Part shown: in pieces, positions 1 to 8,600 of the stretch
How the letters are laid out: each line of letters begins with the position of its first letter
Position numbering within the stretch: the first letter of the stretch is position 1
Assembly: GCF_017308075.1 (NCBI RefSeq)
Contig: NZ_JAFKFX010000049.1
Location: 1 to 53,718 of the forward strand
DNA length: 53,718 bases
Origin: Allobosea sp.
GTDB taxonomy: Bacteria; Pseudomonadota; Alphaproteobacteria; Rhizobiales; Beijerinckiaceae
Reading direction: 5' to 3'
The notes under the pieces: generated by a model
The model's input: the letters and a program-made list of their open reading frames with translations, nothing else
Database searches by the model: none
Told to the model about the DNA's origin: nothing
Made by a program: the position numbers and the translations under genes

Positions 1-186
1 AACCAGGCCCGCTACCACGAGAGCCTCGGCAATCTCACGCCCGCCGATGTCTACTTCGGCCGCGGGCCGGCCATCATCACCGAACGCGAAAGGATCAAGC
101 GCCAGACCATCCAGAAAAGACGCTTGCAGCATCAGCTGAAGGCCGCATACCCTCAAGCCCAGATGAGCCAGAGCCTCCGTTCCTGA
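1..186 (+). CDS. IS3-family transposase OrfB, C-terminal fragment
   Basis: The frame is open from the first base of the window to a TGA at 184-186, giving 61 residues. The start RYHESLGNLTPADVYFGRG is the conserved tail of the IS3 OrfB DDE integrase domain, after the catalytic glutamate. A basic tail (ERERIKRQTIQKRRLQHQ) follows, as is usual in this group. The catalytic residues are outside the window, so activity cannot be judged. The element lies in an integrase gene next to a tRNA, which suggests it landed in a decaying genomic island. Confidence 0.85.
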   Translation, partial: NQARYHESLGNLTPADVYFGRGPAIITERERIKRQTIQKRRLQHQLKAAYPQAQMSQSLRS

Positions 187-223
187 GACATCGAAACAGT
201 CTCAAATCAGCTGACCACGGACA
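1..223 (+). mobile_element. IS3-family insertion sequence, right end
   Basis: This is the 3' end of an IS3-family element whose left part lies outside the window. It holds the end of the OrfB transposase and about 37 bases of terminal sequence. The proposed boundary is the CA at 222-223, because IS3 elements end in CA, the preceding CTCAAATCAGCTGACCACGGACA resembles right inverted repeats of rhizobial IS3 elements as I remember them, and the integrase frame on the other strand loses family similarity at the same place. The exact boundary is inferred. Confidence 0.65.
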
Positions 224-490
224 ATGGCTCGTCCAGGTGCCGCTTGCGATGCTGGCCTCCGCGAGGGCGCGGACTGCCTCTCGCGTCATTGCCGGGTTCG
301 CGCGGATCGTCATGAAGAGGGTCTCCGTCGCCTGCCACATGGCCGATGCCATCCGCCGGGCTTCTCCGGGGGTAGCCCGGCCCAGGGACCTGACGATCTC
401 GGTGGCACCGATTCGCGCTTTCAAGTCCTGGGGGATTTTACGCCGAAACAGGGTAGTGGCCCCGCGACGTCGAGAACAAACAGTGATCAT
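224..490 (-). pseudogene. Tyrosine recombinase (phage-type integrase), N-terminal remnant
   Basis: From the ATG at 490, the first ~89 residues match the N-terminal DUF6538-type domain of alphaproteobacterial integrases: a basic start, FRRKIPQDL, then EIVRSLGRATPGEARRMA and an ATETLF helix. Similarity ends at about position 224, where the IS3 end begins; the remaining open frame is read-through into IS sequence. The core-binding and catalytic domains (R..HxxR..Y) are absent, so this fragment cannot recombine DNA. It starts about 150 bases from the 3' end of tRNA-Gln and on the same strand, as expected of an island that integrated into that tRNA. The rest may lie beyond the IS, outside the window. 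Confidence 0.7.
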
Positions 491-642
491 GGTAAAGACG
501 ACCCATCAGACGCAGCTTGAGTGCGGTGGACCTGTCTGGTGGACCCATGCGCCTTGAGGGCACCAAACAGGCGCGCAAAAAGCTCAAGGAAATCAGCGAA
601 TGTCTGAGAGTCTTATGCCATTTGTCTCGGGGAAAGAGACGA

Positions 643-716
643 TGGCTGGGGGACTAGGATTCGAACCTAGACAACCAGAGTCAGAGTCTGGGGTCCTACC
701 GTTAGACGATCCCCCA
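643..716 (-). tRNA. tRNA-Gln (anticodon CTG)
   Basis: Read on the minus strand, the acceptor stem TGGGGGA pairs with TCCCCCA, followed by discriminator G and an encoded CCA. The anticodon stem CCAGA/TCTGG encloses the loop CTCTGAC, giving anticodon CTG (glutamine, CAG codons). The T arm has the standard GGTTCGAATCC. Length is 74 nt. Its 3' end faces the truncated integrase and is the probable integration site of the element at 1-640. Confidence 0.95.
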
Positions 717-1199
717 ACGGGCGCGCTGTGCGTCGCGTCGGATGGCGCGGGTCTAACGAACCTCGGCGATGGTTGCAAGCCTTGTGTGACAGATTTCGAC
801 AGACCGGCGTGAAAGATTGTCCAGGCCCAAGGCACTCGCCGCCCGAACGCCCGCCAACGGCGCCAGGAGCCAAGCAGATGCAGCCAGCCTCTCGGCACCT
901 CGCCAGAAGCTGGCGGGCAAGCGGCGCGCGCAGCCACTGCGGCACAGCGGCGGCCCGCGCACCGGGCAAGAAGGCTGGGCAAGGAAGCTGGGAATGGTTC
1001 GTGAAAGGACGCAGGAAAGCGAGCCGGAGCCCGCCGGAGCTGGCTGGCAGCCACGGGTCCAAGCAACCGGAGCAGCTGCCCGAGGCCGTGAAGCGAGGCC
1101 ATGAGCCAAGGCCCCTGCCGGTCGAGCAGACGCTCCCGTGCCGTCTTTCTCTCCGGCAGCGCCCGCGCGGAGCGACCGCTGCGTCGGTCCGCCTTAAGG
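717..1199. other. Intergenic stretch without a convincing gene
   Basis: About 480 bases lie between tRNA-Gln and the glpK stop. Several frames are open because of the base composition, but none shows a recognisable motif, hydrophobic segment or ribosome-binding site. I see no RNA gene and no strong terminator hairpin. It may be an island junction scar or the long 3' region of glpK. Confidence 0.5.
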
Positions 1200-2702
1200 C
1201 TATGCGCTGCTCAGCGTGCGGCGCACCGCATCGCGCCAGCCCGCGACCAGCGCCCGGCGCGGTTCTGCCGCCAAGGTCGGCGTGAAGCGACGCTCCAGCC
1301 GCCAGCGATCGCCGAACTGGGCCGGCTCGGGCAGCAGGCCTGCGTCGAGGCCGGCGAGATAGGCAGCTCCGAGAGCCGTGGTCTCGAGCACCTCCGGACG
1401 GTCCACGGGCGCGGAAAGGATGTCGGCGAGGCGCTGCATCGTCCAATCGGAGGCGACCATGCCTCCATCGACGCGCAGCACCGTCCCTGCCCCTTCGGCC
1501 TCCGGCCAGTCGGCGCGCATCGCCTCGAGCAGATCCAGCGTCTGGAAGCAGACCGCCTCCAGAGCCGCACGAGCGAATTCGCGCGGGCCGGTATTGCGGG
1601 TCAGGCCGAACATGGCGCCGCGGGCGTTGGCGTCCCAATGCGGGGCGCCGAGCCCGGTGAAGGCCGGCACGAGATAGACCTGCTGGCCGGGATCGGCATT
1701 GGCCGCCAGCGGCCCGCTCTGGGAGGCGCGCTCGATGATGCCGAGTCCGTCGCGCAGCCATTGCACCGCGGCGCCGGCGATGAAGATCGAGCCCTCGAGC
1801 GCATAGTGACGCTCGCCGCCGAACTGATAGGCGATGGTGGTCAAAAGCCGGCTTTGCGAAGCGACGGCCTTGGCGCCCGTGTTGAGCAGCGCGAAGCAGC
1901 CGGTGCCATAGGTCGATTTCAGCATGCCAGGCGAAAAGCAGGCCTGGCCGATGGTCGCCGCCTGCTGATCGCCGGCGATGCCGCGAATCGGGATGGCGCC
2001 GCCGAACAGCTCCGGTTCGGTCTCGCCGAACAGCGCGGCGCAATCGCGCACCTCCGGCAGCAGCGAAGCGGGGATGTCGAGAAGCGCGAGCAGCTCCGCG
2101 TCCCATTCGCCGCGATGGATGTCGAACAGCATGGTGCGCGAGGCGTTCGTCGCGTCGGTAGCATGGACGCGCCCACCGGTCAGGCGCCAGAGCAGAAAGG
2201 AATCGACCGTGCCGAAGGCGAGTTCGCCGCGCTCCGCCCGTTCGCGCGCGCCAGGCACATTGTCGAGAATCCAGGCGATCTTGCTGCCCGAGAAATAGGG
2301 ATCGAGGCGTAGTCCGGTGCGGGCAGCGACCAGATCGCCATGGCCTCGCGCTTCAAGCGCAGCGCAGCGCTCGGCGGTGCGCCGATCCTGCCAGACGATG
2401 GCGCGATGGATCGCCGCGCCGGTACGCCGGTCCCAGATCAGCGTGGTTTCGCGCTGATTGGTGATGCCGATGGCGGCGACCTCGCCAGCCCCTGCCCGGG
2501 CCTGGGCGAGCGCCTCGCGACAAACCGCCAGCGTGCTCTCCCAGAGATCCTCCGGCTCGTGCTCGACCCAGCCGGAAGCCGGATAGTGCTGCACGAACTC
2601 CTGCTGGGCGCTGGTCACCGGCCGCAATTGCGCATCGAACAGGATGGCGCGCGAGGAAGTGGTGCCCTGGTCGATCGCCAGGATCAGGTGCCCCGCCGCC
2701 AT
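1200..2702 (-). CDS. glpK: Glycerol kinase
   Basis: The product phosphorylates glycerol to sn-glycerol 3-phosphate with ATP in the cytoplasm. At 500 residues it has the usual GlpK length. The FGGY-family phosphate-binding loop [13 protein letters not shown] is at residues 11-23, the substrate motif NQRETT follows, and the second nucleotide-binding region has [18 protein letters not shown] and GAAYLAGL near the C-terminus. It is divergent from the Ppx/GppA gene over about 240 bases. No glycerol transporter or glycerol-3-phosphate dehydrogenase lies beside it. The identification is firm. Confidence 0.96.
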   Translation of the reverse strand: MAAGHLILAIDQGTTSSRAILFDAQLRPVTSAQQEFVQHYPASGWVEHEPEDLWESTLAVCREALAQARAGAGEVAAIGITNQRETTLIWDRRTGAAIHRAIVWQDRRTAERCAALEARGHGDLVAARTGLRLDPYFSGSKIAWILDNVPGARERAERGELAFGTVDSFLLWRLTGGRVHATDATNASRTMLFDIHRGEWDAELLALLDIPASLLPEVRDCAALFGETEPELFGGAIPIRGIAGDQQAATIGQACFSPGMLKSTYGTGCFALLNTGAKAVASQSRLLTTIAYQFGGERHYALEGSIFIAGAAVQWLRDGLGIIERASQSGPLAANADPGQQVYLVPAFTGLGAPHWDANARGAMFGLTRNTGPREFARAALEAVCFQTLDLLEAMRADWPEAEGAGTVLRVDGGMVASDWTMQRLADILSAPVDRPEVLETTALGAAYLAGLDAGLLPEPAQFGDRWRLERRFTPTLAAEPRRALVAGWRDAVRRTLSSA

Positions 2703-2939
2703 GCCGTCTCTCCCCTCGCCTTCGCCGCCCGGGTCCGGTGCCCCGATGCAGCCGGAGCTTTGCCGCCAAGCCGCTGTTCAGGCAAGCGCCGTTGCCAACG
2801 GGCAATGCTTCGCCTTCGCAGGTTCTGCTTGGCAGGCGCGTCGCGCTGTTGTTACGCTGCCCGGGAATGGAAACGCTCCGGCTTCTGGCCGGGCTCCGGC
2901 GGGTCATCGCGATGGCCCCGGCCGGCAAAGGATTACAAG

Positions 2940-4037
2940 GTGACGGTCGAGGACCGCCAGGAATCGGACGGCCCCGCCGTGGCAGCCCGCGCTGCGACGG
3001 GGGATGGCGTCGTGGCCAGCGCCGGCGGCCGGGAGGCACCGAGCCATCCGCGCCGCCCGGCCGCGACCTATGCCGCGCTCGATCTCGGCACCAATAATTG
3101 CCGCCTGCTGATCGCGCGGCCCGCCCAGCATGGTTTTCGCGTCGTCGATGCCTTCTCGCGAATCGTGCGGCTCGGCGAAGGGCTTTCGGCGAGCGGGCGG
3201 CTCGGTGAAGGCGCGATGGAGCGCGCCGTCGAGGCGCTGAAGATCTGCAAGAGCAAGATGGACCATCGCGGCGTCACCCGCGCTCGGCTGGTCACCACCG
3301 AAGCCTGCCGGTCGGCGGCAAACGGCGTCGACTTCGTGCAGCGCGTCGGGCGCGAGGCCCAGCTCGAGCTCGAGATCGTCGACCAGCGCACCGAGGCCTC
3401 GCTCGCCGTCACCGGCTGCGCCGCGCTGGCGGCGCCCGGCGCCGATTCGGTCATCGTCTTCGACATTGGCGGCGGCTCGACCGAAATCGTCTGGCTCGGT
3501 GGCCGCGAATCCGGGCGCGATCCGGCCGCGCGAATCCGCGAATGGGCTTCGCTGCCGATCGGCGTGGTCTCGGTCGCCGAGCGCTATGGCGGCGTCGAAG
3601 TCGGGCGCGAGCTGTTCGAGCGGATGGTGACGGACTGCAGTGCCGCGCTGAAGCCGTTCGCAGACAAGGCCGCGACCGCGCGCCTGGCTGCAGGCTTCCA
3701 CCTGCTCGGCACCTCCGGCACGGTTACCACCGTCGCGGGCATCCATCTGCGGCTGCCGCGCTATGATCGCCGTCAGGTCGACGGGCTCTGGATGCGCGAG
3801 GCCGATGTGCTGAGCGTGATCGACGAGCTCGTGGCGATGGATTATTCGCAGCGCCAGGCCAATGCCTGCATCGGCCGCGACCGGGCCGATCTCGTGCTGG
3901 CGGGCTGCGCCATTTTCGAGGCGATCCGGCGGGCCTTTCCGAGCCCGATGGTGCGGATCGCCGATCGCGGCCTGCGCGAGGGCATACTCCTGCGCATGAT
4001 GCATGAAGACCGGGCTTGGTGGCGACGCCGCCAATGA
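2940..4037 (+). CDS. Ppx/GppA-family phosphatase (exopolyphosphatase or pppGpp phosphohydrolase)
   Basis: The family hydrolyses terminal phosphates from polyphosphate or from pppGpp, using the ASKHA fold. I chose the GTG at 2940 because AAAGGA lies seven bases upstream and the family domain begins about 45 residues in; the longer open frame upstream has no similarity. Phosphate-1 motif ALDLGTNNCRLL is at about residues 46-57, phosphate-2 FDIGGGSTEIVWL at about 173-185, and LGTSGTVTTVAGI near 257. The product is 365 residues, the short form without the C-terminal HD-like domain of E. coli Ppx. The gene is followed 14 bases later by rlmE, a pairing often seen in Rhizobiales, so both are probably one transcript. 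Substrate preference cannot be read from the sequence. Confidence 0.88.
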   Translation: MTVEDRQESDGPAVAARAATGDGVVASAGGREAPSHPRRPAATYAALDLGTNNCRLLIARPAQHGFRVVDAFSRIVRLGEGLSASGRLGEGAMERAVEALKICKSKMDHRGVTRARLVTTEACRSAANGVDFVQRVGREAQLELEIVDQRTEASLAVTGCAALAAPGADSVIVFDIGGGSTEIVWLGGRESGRDPAARIREWASLPIGVVSVAERYGGVEVGRELFERMVTDCSAALKPFADKAATARLAAGFHLLGTSGTVTTVAGIHLRLPRYDRRQVDGLWMREADVLSVIDELVAMDYSQRQANACIGRDRADLVLAGCAIFEAIRRAFPSPMVRIADRGLREGILLRMMHEDRAWWRRRQ

Positions 4038-4051
4038 GCTAAGTGCAGGGC

Positions 4052-4762
4052 ATGAACCCGTCCAAACCGAGCGGCGGCGCCCGCGACCTGCGCGTCAAGG
4101 TCAAGAAGCCGGCCAAGCGCAGCCATTCCTCGCAGCTCTGGCTCGAGCGGCAGCTGAACGATCCCTATGTCAAGCGCGCCCGCGAAATGGGCTATCGCTC
4201 GCGGGCGGCCTTCAAGCTCGCCGAGATGGATGAGCGCCACAAATTTCTGAAACCCGGCCAGAAGCTGCTCGATCTCGGCTGCGCGCCGGGCGGCTGGTGC
4301 CAGGTCGCCGCGGCGAAGATCGGGCTCGAGAAGGGCAAGGGCCGGATCGTCGGCATCGACCTCCTGCCGGTCGACCCGATTCCGGGGGTCGAGCTGATCC
4401 AGCTCGATTTCATGGCCGATGAGGCCCCTGCCCTGCTGACCGAGAAACTGGGCGGCAAGGCCGATGGCGTGATGTCTGACATGGCGGCCAACACCACCGG
4501 CCACAAGAAGACCGATCACCTCAAGATCATCGGCCTGGCCGAGGCGGCGCTCGAATTCGCCAATGACGTGCTGGCGCCAGGCGGATTCTTCCTCGCCAAG
4601 CTGTTCCAGGGCGGCGACAGCGCCGAACTGCTCAGCCAGCTCAAGCGCGACTTCACCAGTGTGCGCAATCTCAAGCCGGCGGCGAGCCGCGCCGATTCCT
4701 CCGAGCTCTACGTGCTCGCGACGGGTTTCCGGCGCAAGAACGAGCCAGTCTCCGAAGACTGA
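4052..4762 (+). CDS. rlmE: 23S rRNA (uridine-2'-O)-methyltransferase RlmE (FtsJ/RrmJ)
   Basis: The enzyme methylates the 2'-O of U2552 of 23S rRNA on the assembling 50S subunit, using SAM. The SAM loop LDLGCAPGGW is at residues 73-82. The catalytic tetrad is complete: K55 (AAFKL), D143 (MSDMAAN), K183 (FLAKLFQG) and E218 (SSELYVLA). The N-terminus is basic, fitting RNA binding. An upstream GTG at 4043 is also in frame; the ATG at 4052 is preferred because the family start is close by, but neither has a strong ribosome-binding site. It converges on the ABC ATPase gene with a 12-base gap. Confidence 0.95.
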   Translation: MNPSKPSGGARDLRVKVKKPAKRSHSSQLWLERQLNDPYVKRAREMGYRSRAAFKLAEMDERHKFLKPGQKLLDLGCAPGGWCQVAAAKIGLEKGKGRIVGIDLLPVDPIPGVELIQLDFMADEAPALLTEKLGGKADGVMSDMAANTTGHKKTDHLKIIGLAEAALEFANDVLAPGGFFLAKLFQGGDSAELLSQLKRDFTSVRNLKPAASRADSSELYVLATGFRRKNEPVSED

Positions 4763-4774
4763 CGAGCGCCCGGC

Positions 4775-5452
4775 TCAGCTTGCAGCCAGCCTGCCATCGA
4801 CGAGATGGATGCGCCGGCTCGCCCGCGCGGCCATGTCGGCGTCATGGGTCACGGCGATGACGGTCTTGCCGCGCTCGCGCACCAGCGCATCGAGGATCGC
4901 GAAAACCTGCTCCGAGTTCTTGCTGTCGAGGCTGCCTGTCGGCTCGTCGGCGAGCACGATCGGCGGATCGTTCGCCAGAGAACGGGCGACCGCGACCCGC
5001 TGGCGCTGGCCTCCGGAAAGCTGATCGGGCCGCTTGTCGAGATGGCCGGCAAGGCCGAGCGCTTCGAGCAGTTGCGTCGAGCGCGCCCGCATCGCGGCCT
5101 TGTCGAGGCGCCCGAGCCGCCGCATCGGAATCTCGACATTCTCGCGCACGGTGAATTCCGGCAGCAGGAAGTGGAACTGAAAGACGAAGCCGAGCGTCGC
5201 CAGCCTGATCTGCGCCCGCTCGCGCTCGCCGAGCGCCGCCGTGTCGCGACCGGAAATGCGCAGCACGCCGGCGCTTGGCCGGTCGAGCAGGCCGAGCAGA
5301 TAAAGCAGCGACGACTTGCCGGAGCCGGACGGGCCGGTGATCGCGACGAATTCGCCCTCGCCGATCGAAAAAGTCACGTCCTGCACCAGCGTCACCGGCA
5401 CGATTCCGGGCAGGATCCGGGTCAGCCCCGCGGTCTCGATCAGCGCGCTCAT
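4775..5452 (-). CDS. ABC transporter ATP-binding protein (MacB/LolD type)
   Basis: This is the nucleotide-binding subunit of a type VII (MacB/LolCDE-like) mechanotransmission ABC system. Walker A GPSGSGKSS is at residues 40-48, the Q-loop FVFQFHFLLPE has Q92, the signature LSGGQRQ begins at 145, Walker B IVLADEP is at 165-171, and an H-loop follows in AVTHDAD. The FHFLLPEFTVRENV stretch is typical of the LolD/MacB subfamily. The start codon overlaps the permease stop by four bases (5449-5452), so the genes are translationally coupled. With the adaptor and permease it probably exports a small molecule or peptide; the substrate is unknown. Confidence 0.93.
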   Translation of the reverse strand: MSALIETAGLTRILPGIVPVTLVQDVTFSIGEGEFVAITGPSGSGKSSLLYLLGLLDRPSAGVLRISGRDTAALGERERAQIRLATLGFVFQFHFLLPEFTVRENVEIPMRRLGRLDKAAMRARSTQLLEALGLAGHLDKRPDQLSGGQRQRVAVARSLANDPPIVLADEPTGSLDSKNSEQVFAILDALVRERGKTVIAVTHDADMAARASRRIHLVDGRLAAS

Positions 5453-6696
5453 GTCGCCCCCCGGATGATGTCGACCGGGTTGAGCCGCGCCGCCTGCCGC
5501 GCCGGCAGATAGCCGGCGATGGCGGCCGAGGTCAGGGCGAAGCCCGCGGCGATCAGATAGTGCCAGATGCTCCAGGCCAGGGGCAGGCGCGTGATCTCCT
5601 GTGCCACGGCTGCGCCCGAGAGCTCGAAGCGGACGAGCGAGAGCGCGAAGCAGAGCCCGAAGCCGACCGCCCAGCCGATCAGCGAGCCGCAGGCGCCGAG
5701 CGCCAGCCCCTCCAGCAGGAAAAGCCGGCGCATATCGGCCTCGGTGAACCCCAGCGATTTGAGAATGGCGATGTCGCGCGCCTTCTCATGGGTGATCGTC
5801 GAGATGATGTTGAAGATGCCGAAGCCGGCGACGAGCAGGATGGCGCCGACCACCGTGTACATGATGACATTGCGGATCACCAAAGCCTCTAGCAGCGATT
5901 CGTTAGCCTCCTGCCAGGCCACCGCCTTGTAGCCGATCTGCGCCTCCGCCCGCCGCGCGACCTGCGGCGCGGCGTTGGGATCGTCGAGCTTGAGACGGAT
6001 CTCGTTGATCGCGTTCGGCCGTTCGCTCAGGATCTGGGCGTTCTTGAGCAGGACATAGCCCTCGCCCTCGTCGCGGGCGGTGGTGCCGGTGTGGAACAGG
6101 CCGACGATCTTGAAGGCGCGGCTCTGGCCGGTCGCGGAGACGACCGTCACCGTCGTGCCCAGCTCGGCGCCGAGGCGCTGCGCCAGCCGGCTGCCGACCA
6201 CGATGTTGTTGCCGCCGGCGATCAGCGCGGCGAAGCTGCCCTGGCGGAAATCCTTGGTCAGCGAGGATATCTGCATCTCGGCCAGTGGCTCGACGCCGAT
6301 GATGCCGATGCCGACATCGCGCCCGGCATAGCGCACTACGCCCTGCGTCTTCAGGCTGAGCGCCATCTTGCCGGGCACCCAGGCGCGCAGCATCGCGGTC
6401 ACTTCGGTCGGGTTCAGGATGCCGCGCCGGTCCTCCCGGGGGCGCAGTCCGGCGATGTGCAGCGCCGCGAACTCGTCCTGCGCCGGCTGGCGACGCGCGG
6501 CGCGGCGCTCATCGGTGACGTCGACATGCGGCATGGTGTCGACGAGCTTGGCGATGAAATCATCCTCGCCGCCCTGCATCAGCGAGGCCATGGCGATCGA
6601 GAAGCCGACGCCGAGCGCGACGCCGAGCACGGCGACCAGCGTCTGCCGGCCCCGCCCGATGATATGCGTCAGCGCGAGTGTCAGGATCAGCGGCAT
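5449..6696 (-). CDS. ABC transporter permease, FtsX/MacB-like
   Basis: The 415-residue protein has one N-terminal membrane segment (about residues 20-40), a large periplasmic region typical of MacB_PCD, and three C-terminal membrane segments of the FtsX domain (about 280-405). The mechanotransmission coupling helix region reads ARDIAILKSLGFTEADMRRLF. The fused ATPase domain of E. coli MacB is absent; here it is the separate gene downstream. The start is three bases after the adaptor stop. It should work with the adaptor at 6700-7698 and an outer-membrane channel encoded elsewhere. Confidence 0.92.
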   Translation of the reverse strand: MPLILTLALTHIIGRGRQTLVAVLGVALGVGFSIAMASLMQGGEDDFIAKLVDTMPHVDVTDERRAARRQPAQDEFAALHIAGLRPREDRRGILNPTEVTAMLRAWVPGKMALSLKTQGVVRYAGRDVGIGIIGVEPLAEMQISSLTKDFRQGSFAALIAGGNNIVVGSRLAQRLGAELGTTVTVVSATGQSRAFKIVGLFHTGTTARDEGEGYVLLKNAQILSERPNAINEIRLKLDDPNAAPQVARRAEAQIGYKAVAWQEANESLLEALVIRNVIMYTVVGAILLVAGFGIFNIISTITHEKARDIAILKSLGFTEADMRRLFLLEGLALGACGSLIGWAVGFGLCFALSLVRFELSGAAVAQEITRLPLAWSIWHYLIAAGFALTSAAIAGYLPARQAARLNPVDIIRGAT

Positions 6697-6699
6697 GGC

Positions 6700-7698
6700 T
6701 CACTCATCCCGCAGCCGGATACGGGTGCCCTCGCCCAGCTTGTCCGGATAGGGTGCGATGACGCGCGCCTCTTCAGGCAAGCCCGACAGCACCTCGACCT
6801 CGCCGGTGCCGCGAATGCCGATCGTGAGCTCGCGACGCCGCGCGCCCCCCCCCTCGGCGAGCACGACGGCATTGCCCTGGACCGCGTTGACCGGCAGCAA
6901 TAGCGCGTTGCGCGCGACACGCACGATGATGTTGAGCTCCGCCGTCATGCCGATCAGCAGCGGCGTGTCGTCGGGCAAGGCAAGATAGACCCGGTAATTC
7001 TTGGCGACGGGATCGCCCTTGGGGGTGATGCTGTCGACCGTCGCCTCCAGCGTCCGTCCGGGAAAGGCGTCAGCCCGGATCAGGGCGCGCTGGCCCGGCT
7101 TGACCTGCGGGATGTCCTCCTCGTTCACCTCGGCGACGATGCGCAGCGGCTTCGCTTCGCCGATCCAGAACAGCACCGTTCCGGGCTCGGCGATCTCGCC
7201 GACCTCGCCATCGCGGCGCAGGACGGTGCCGCTCATCGGCGCCCGCAGGATGTAGTTCTCCAGCCGGGCGGTCTGCCCGGCGACCAGCGCCGCCGCCTGC
7301 CCGACCTCGCTGCGGACCCGGTCGAGCGCCTGCTGGCTCATGACGTTGCGCTCGACGAGGACGGCCTGGCGCTCGTGCTCGGCAGCGGCGAGTTTGTGGC
7401 GGGCCTTGAGCTCGGCGAGGGCGGTCTCAGCGAGGACGCTGTCGAGCCTGGCCAGGACTTCGCCCTTCTCGACCCGGCGGCCCTCGCAATCGCAACGCTC
7501 TACGATGCGCTCGCGCACGAGCGGCGTGACCTTGGCCCAGTTGCGCGGCTCGACGACGCCGGTGGCGTAGACGATATCGGCAGCATCGCCGCGCCTGGCG
7601 GTCACGGTCGCGACCGCCGCGGGCCGGCTATAGGACCAGAAGGCCGCGCCTGCCCCCGACAGCACGACGAGCACGATGAGGCTGCGAACGATCTTCAC
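6700..7698 (-). CDS. Efflux periplasmic adaptor subunit (MacA/HlyD family)
   Basis: The N-terminus has a signal anchor (MKIVRSLIVLVVLSGAGAAF) followed by a split lipoyl/barrel-sandwich region around GRRVEKGEVLARLD, a short helical hairpin (about residues 90-150) and the returning half (ILRAPMSGTVLRRDGEVGEI). A beta-barrel domain follows with PGQRALIRADAFPGRTLEA. At 332 residues it is somewhat shorter than MacA. A Cys-Asp-Cys triplet (ERCDCEG) just before the lipoyl half is unusual but I cannot assign it a function. It is the first gene of the efflux operon and is divergent from the TetR gene across two palindromes. Confidence 0.9.
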   Translation of the reverse strand: MKIVRSLIVLVVLSGAGAAFWSYSRPAAVATVTARRGDAADIVYATGVVEPRNWAKVTPLVRERIVERCDCEGRRVEKGEVLARLDSVLAETALAELKARHKLAAAEHERQAVLVERNVMSQQALDRVRSEVGQAAALVAGQTARLENYILRAPMSGTVLRRDGEVGEIAEPGTVLFWIGEAKPLRIVAEVNEEDIPQVKPGQRALIRADAFPGRTLEATVDSITPKGDPVAKNYRVYLALPDDTPLLIGMTAELNIIVRVARNALLLPVNAVQGNAVVLAEGGGARRRELTIGIRGTGEVEVLSGLPEEARVIAPYPDKLGEGTRIRLRDE

Positions 7699-7813
7699 GG
7701 CATTCCCCTGCGCAGGCGTCGGCGGCGAGCTGACGAAATCGTGCTTCCAAGACAGGCCCGTCGACGCGTGATCGCCGTTGCATCGCCCGTTGCCATAGCC
7801 GTATCATACACCA

Positions 7814-7850
7814 GACCGACCGTCGGTCATTTTACCGACCGCAGGTCGGT
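7814..7850. promoter_or_regulatory. Two palindromic operators between the efflux operon and tetR
   Basis: GACCGAC-C-GTCGGTC at 7814-7828 is a palindrome around a central base, and ACCGACC-GCA-GGTCGGT at 7834-7850 is a perfect 7+3+7 inverted repeat. Both are built from the same GACCGAC half-site. They lie between divergent start codons (adaptor at 7698, TetR at 7879), which is where a TetR repressor controlling both genes would bind. Binding is inferred. Confidence 0.8.
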
Positions 7851-7878
7851 CGTCAAGAAGACGCAAGATCGGAGCCGC

Positions 7879-8568
7879 ATGCCGCGCATCGTCAAACACC
7901 CGGAGGATCGCAGGAGCGAGCTACTCGACTGCGCGCAGGCGCTGTTCTTCGAGCATGGCTACGAGGGCACGACGATCAGCGACGTCATCGCCAAGGCGGG
8001 CATTTCGAAGGGCGGCTTCTACCACCATTTCGCGTCGAAAGAGGCGCTGCTGGAAGCGCTCGCCGCCCGTTTGGCGCATGAGGCGGTCGCCAAGGTCCGC
8101 GATGTGCTCGACGACCCCAGCCTCGGCGCCCTCGCCCGCCTGAACAGCTTCCTCGCCCGCTCGCGCCAGACCAATCTGGAGGATGCGCCGAAGCTGCGGG
8201 CGGCCTTCGACGTGGTTTTCCGCCCGGAGAACATCGTGCTCTACCACCGGGTCAATGCCGCCTCGATCGCGGTGATGCTGCCGGTGCTCGCCGGCATCAT
8301 CGCGGAAGGAGCGGCCGAGGGCGCGTTCGCGGTGTCCGATCCGGAGGATGCGGCCGAGACGATCCTGCATCTCGGCGCCAGCGCCCATGACGCCTGGGGA
8401 CGAGCGATCGCGGTCTCTGGAACAGCGGAAGAAGAAGCGGCGATCGAAGCGCTCGAGCGGCGCTTCCAGTTTCTCGGCCTCGCGGTCAACCGGATTCTCG
8501 GCCTGCCGGACGGCAGCGTGATCTTCGTCGAGCCGGGCTTCATGCGGGCGGTGATGACGGCGCGCTGA
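7879..8568 (+). CDS. TetR/AcrR-family transcriptional regulator
   Basis: The 229-residue protein opens with a TetR_N helix-turn-helix: FFEHGYEGTTISDVIAKAG, then SKGGFYHHFASKEALLEAL at about residues 39-57. The C-terminal ligand domain is divergent, as is normal. I chose the ATG at 7879 because the family domain starts about ten residues later and GGAGCC precedes it; the frame is open far upstream without similarity. The divergent efflux operon and the two intervening palindromes make autorepression and repression of the efflux operon the likely role. The inducer is unknown. Confidence 0.92.
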   Translation: MPRIVKHPEDRRSELLDCAQALFFEHGYEGTTISDVIAKAGISKGGFYHHFASKEALLEALAARLAHEAVAKVRDVLDDPSLGALARLNSFLARSRQTNLEDAPKLRAAFDVVFRPENIVLYHRVNAASIAVMLPVLAGIIAEGAAEGAFAVSDPEDAAETILHLGASAHDAWGRAIAVSGTAEEEAAIEALERRFQFLGLAVNRILGLPDGSVIFVEPGFMRAVMTAR

Positions 8569-8600
8569 AAGCACGCGCCGCCCTTCTCCGCCGCAGCGTC

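Noticed and set aside
667-2106. Long minus-strand frame across tRNA-Gln and glpK
   Set aside because: It overlaps glpK in another frame, is arginine-rich without domain similarity, and includes a tRNA gene.
2340-2939. N-terminal extension of the Ppx/GppA frame
   Set aside because: It is antisense to glpK and unlike the family; the GTG at 2940 has a good ribosome-binding site.
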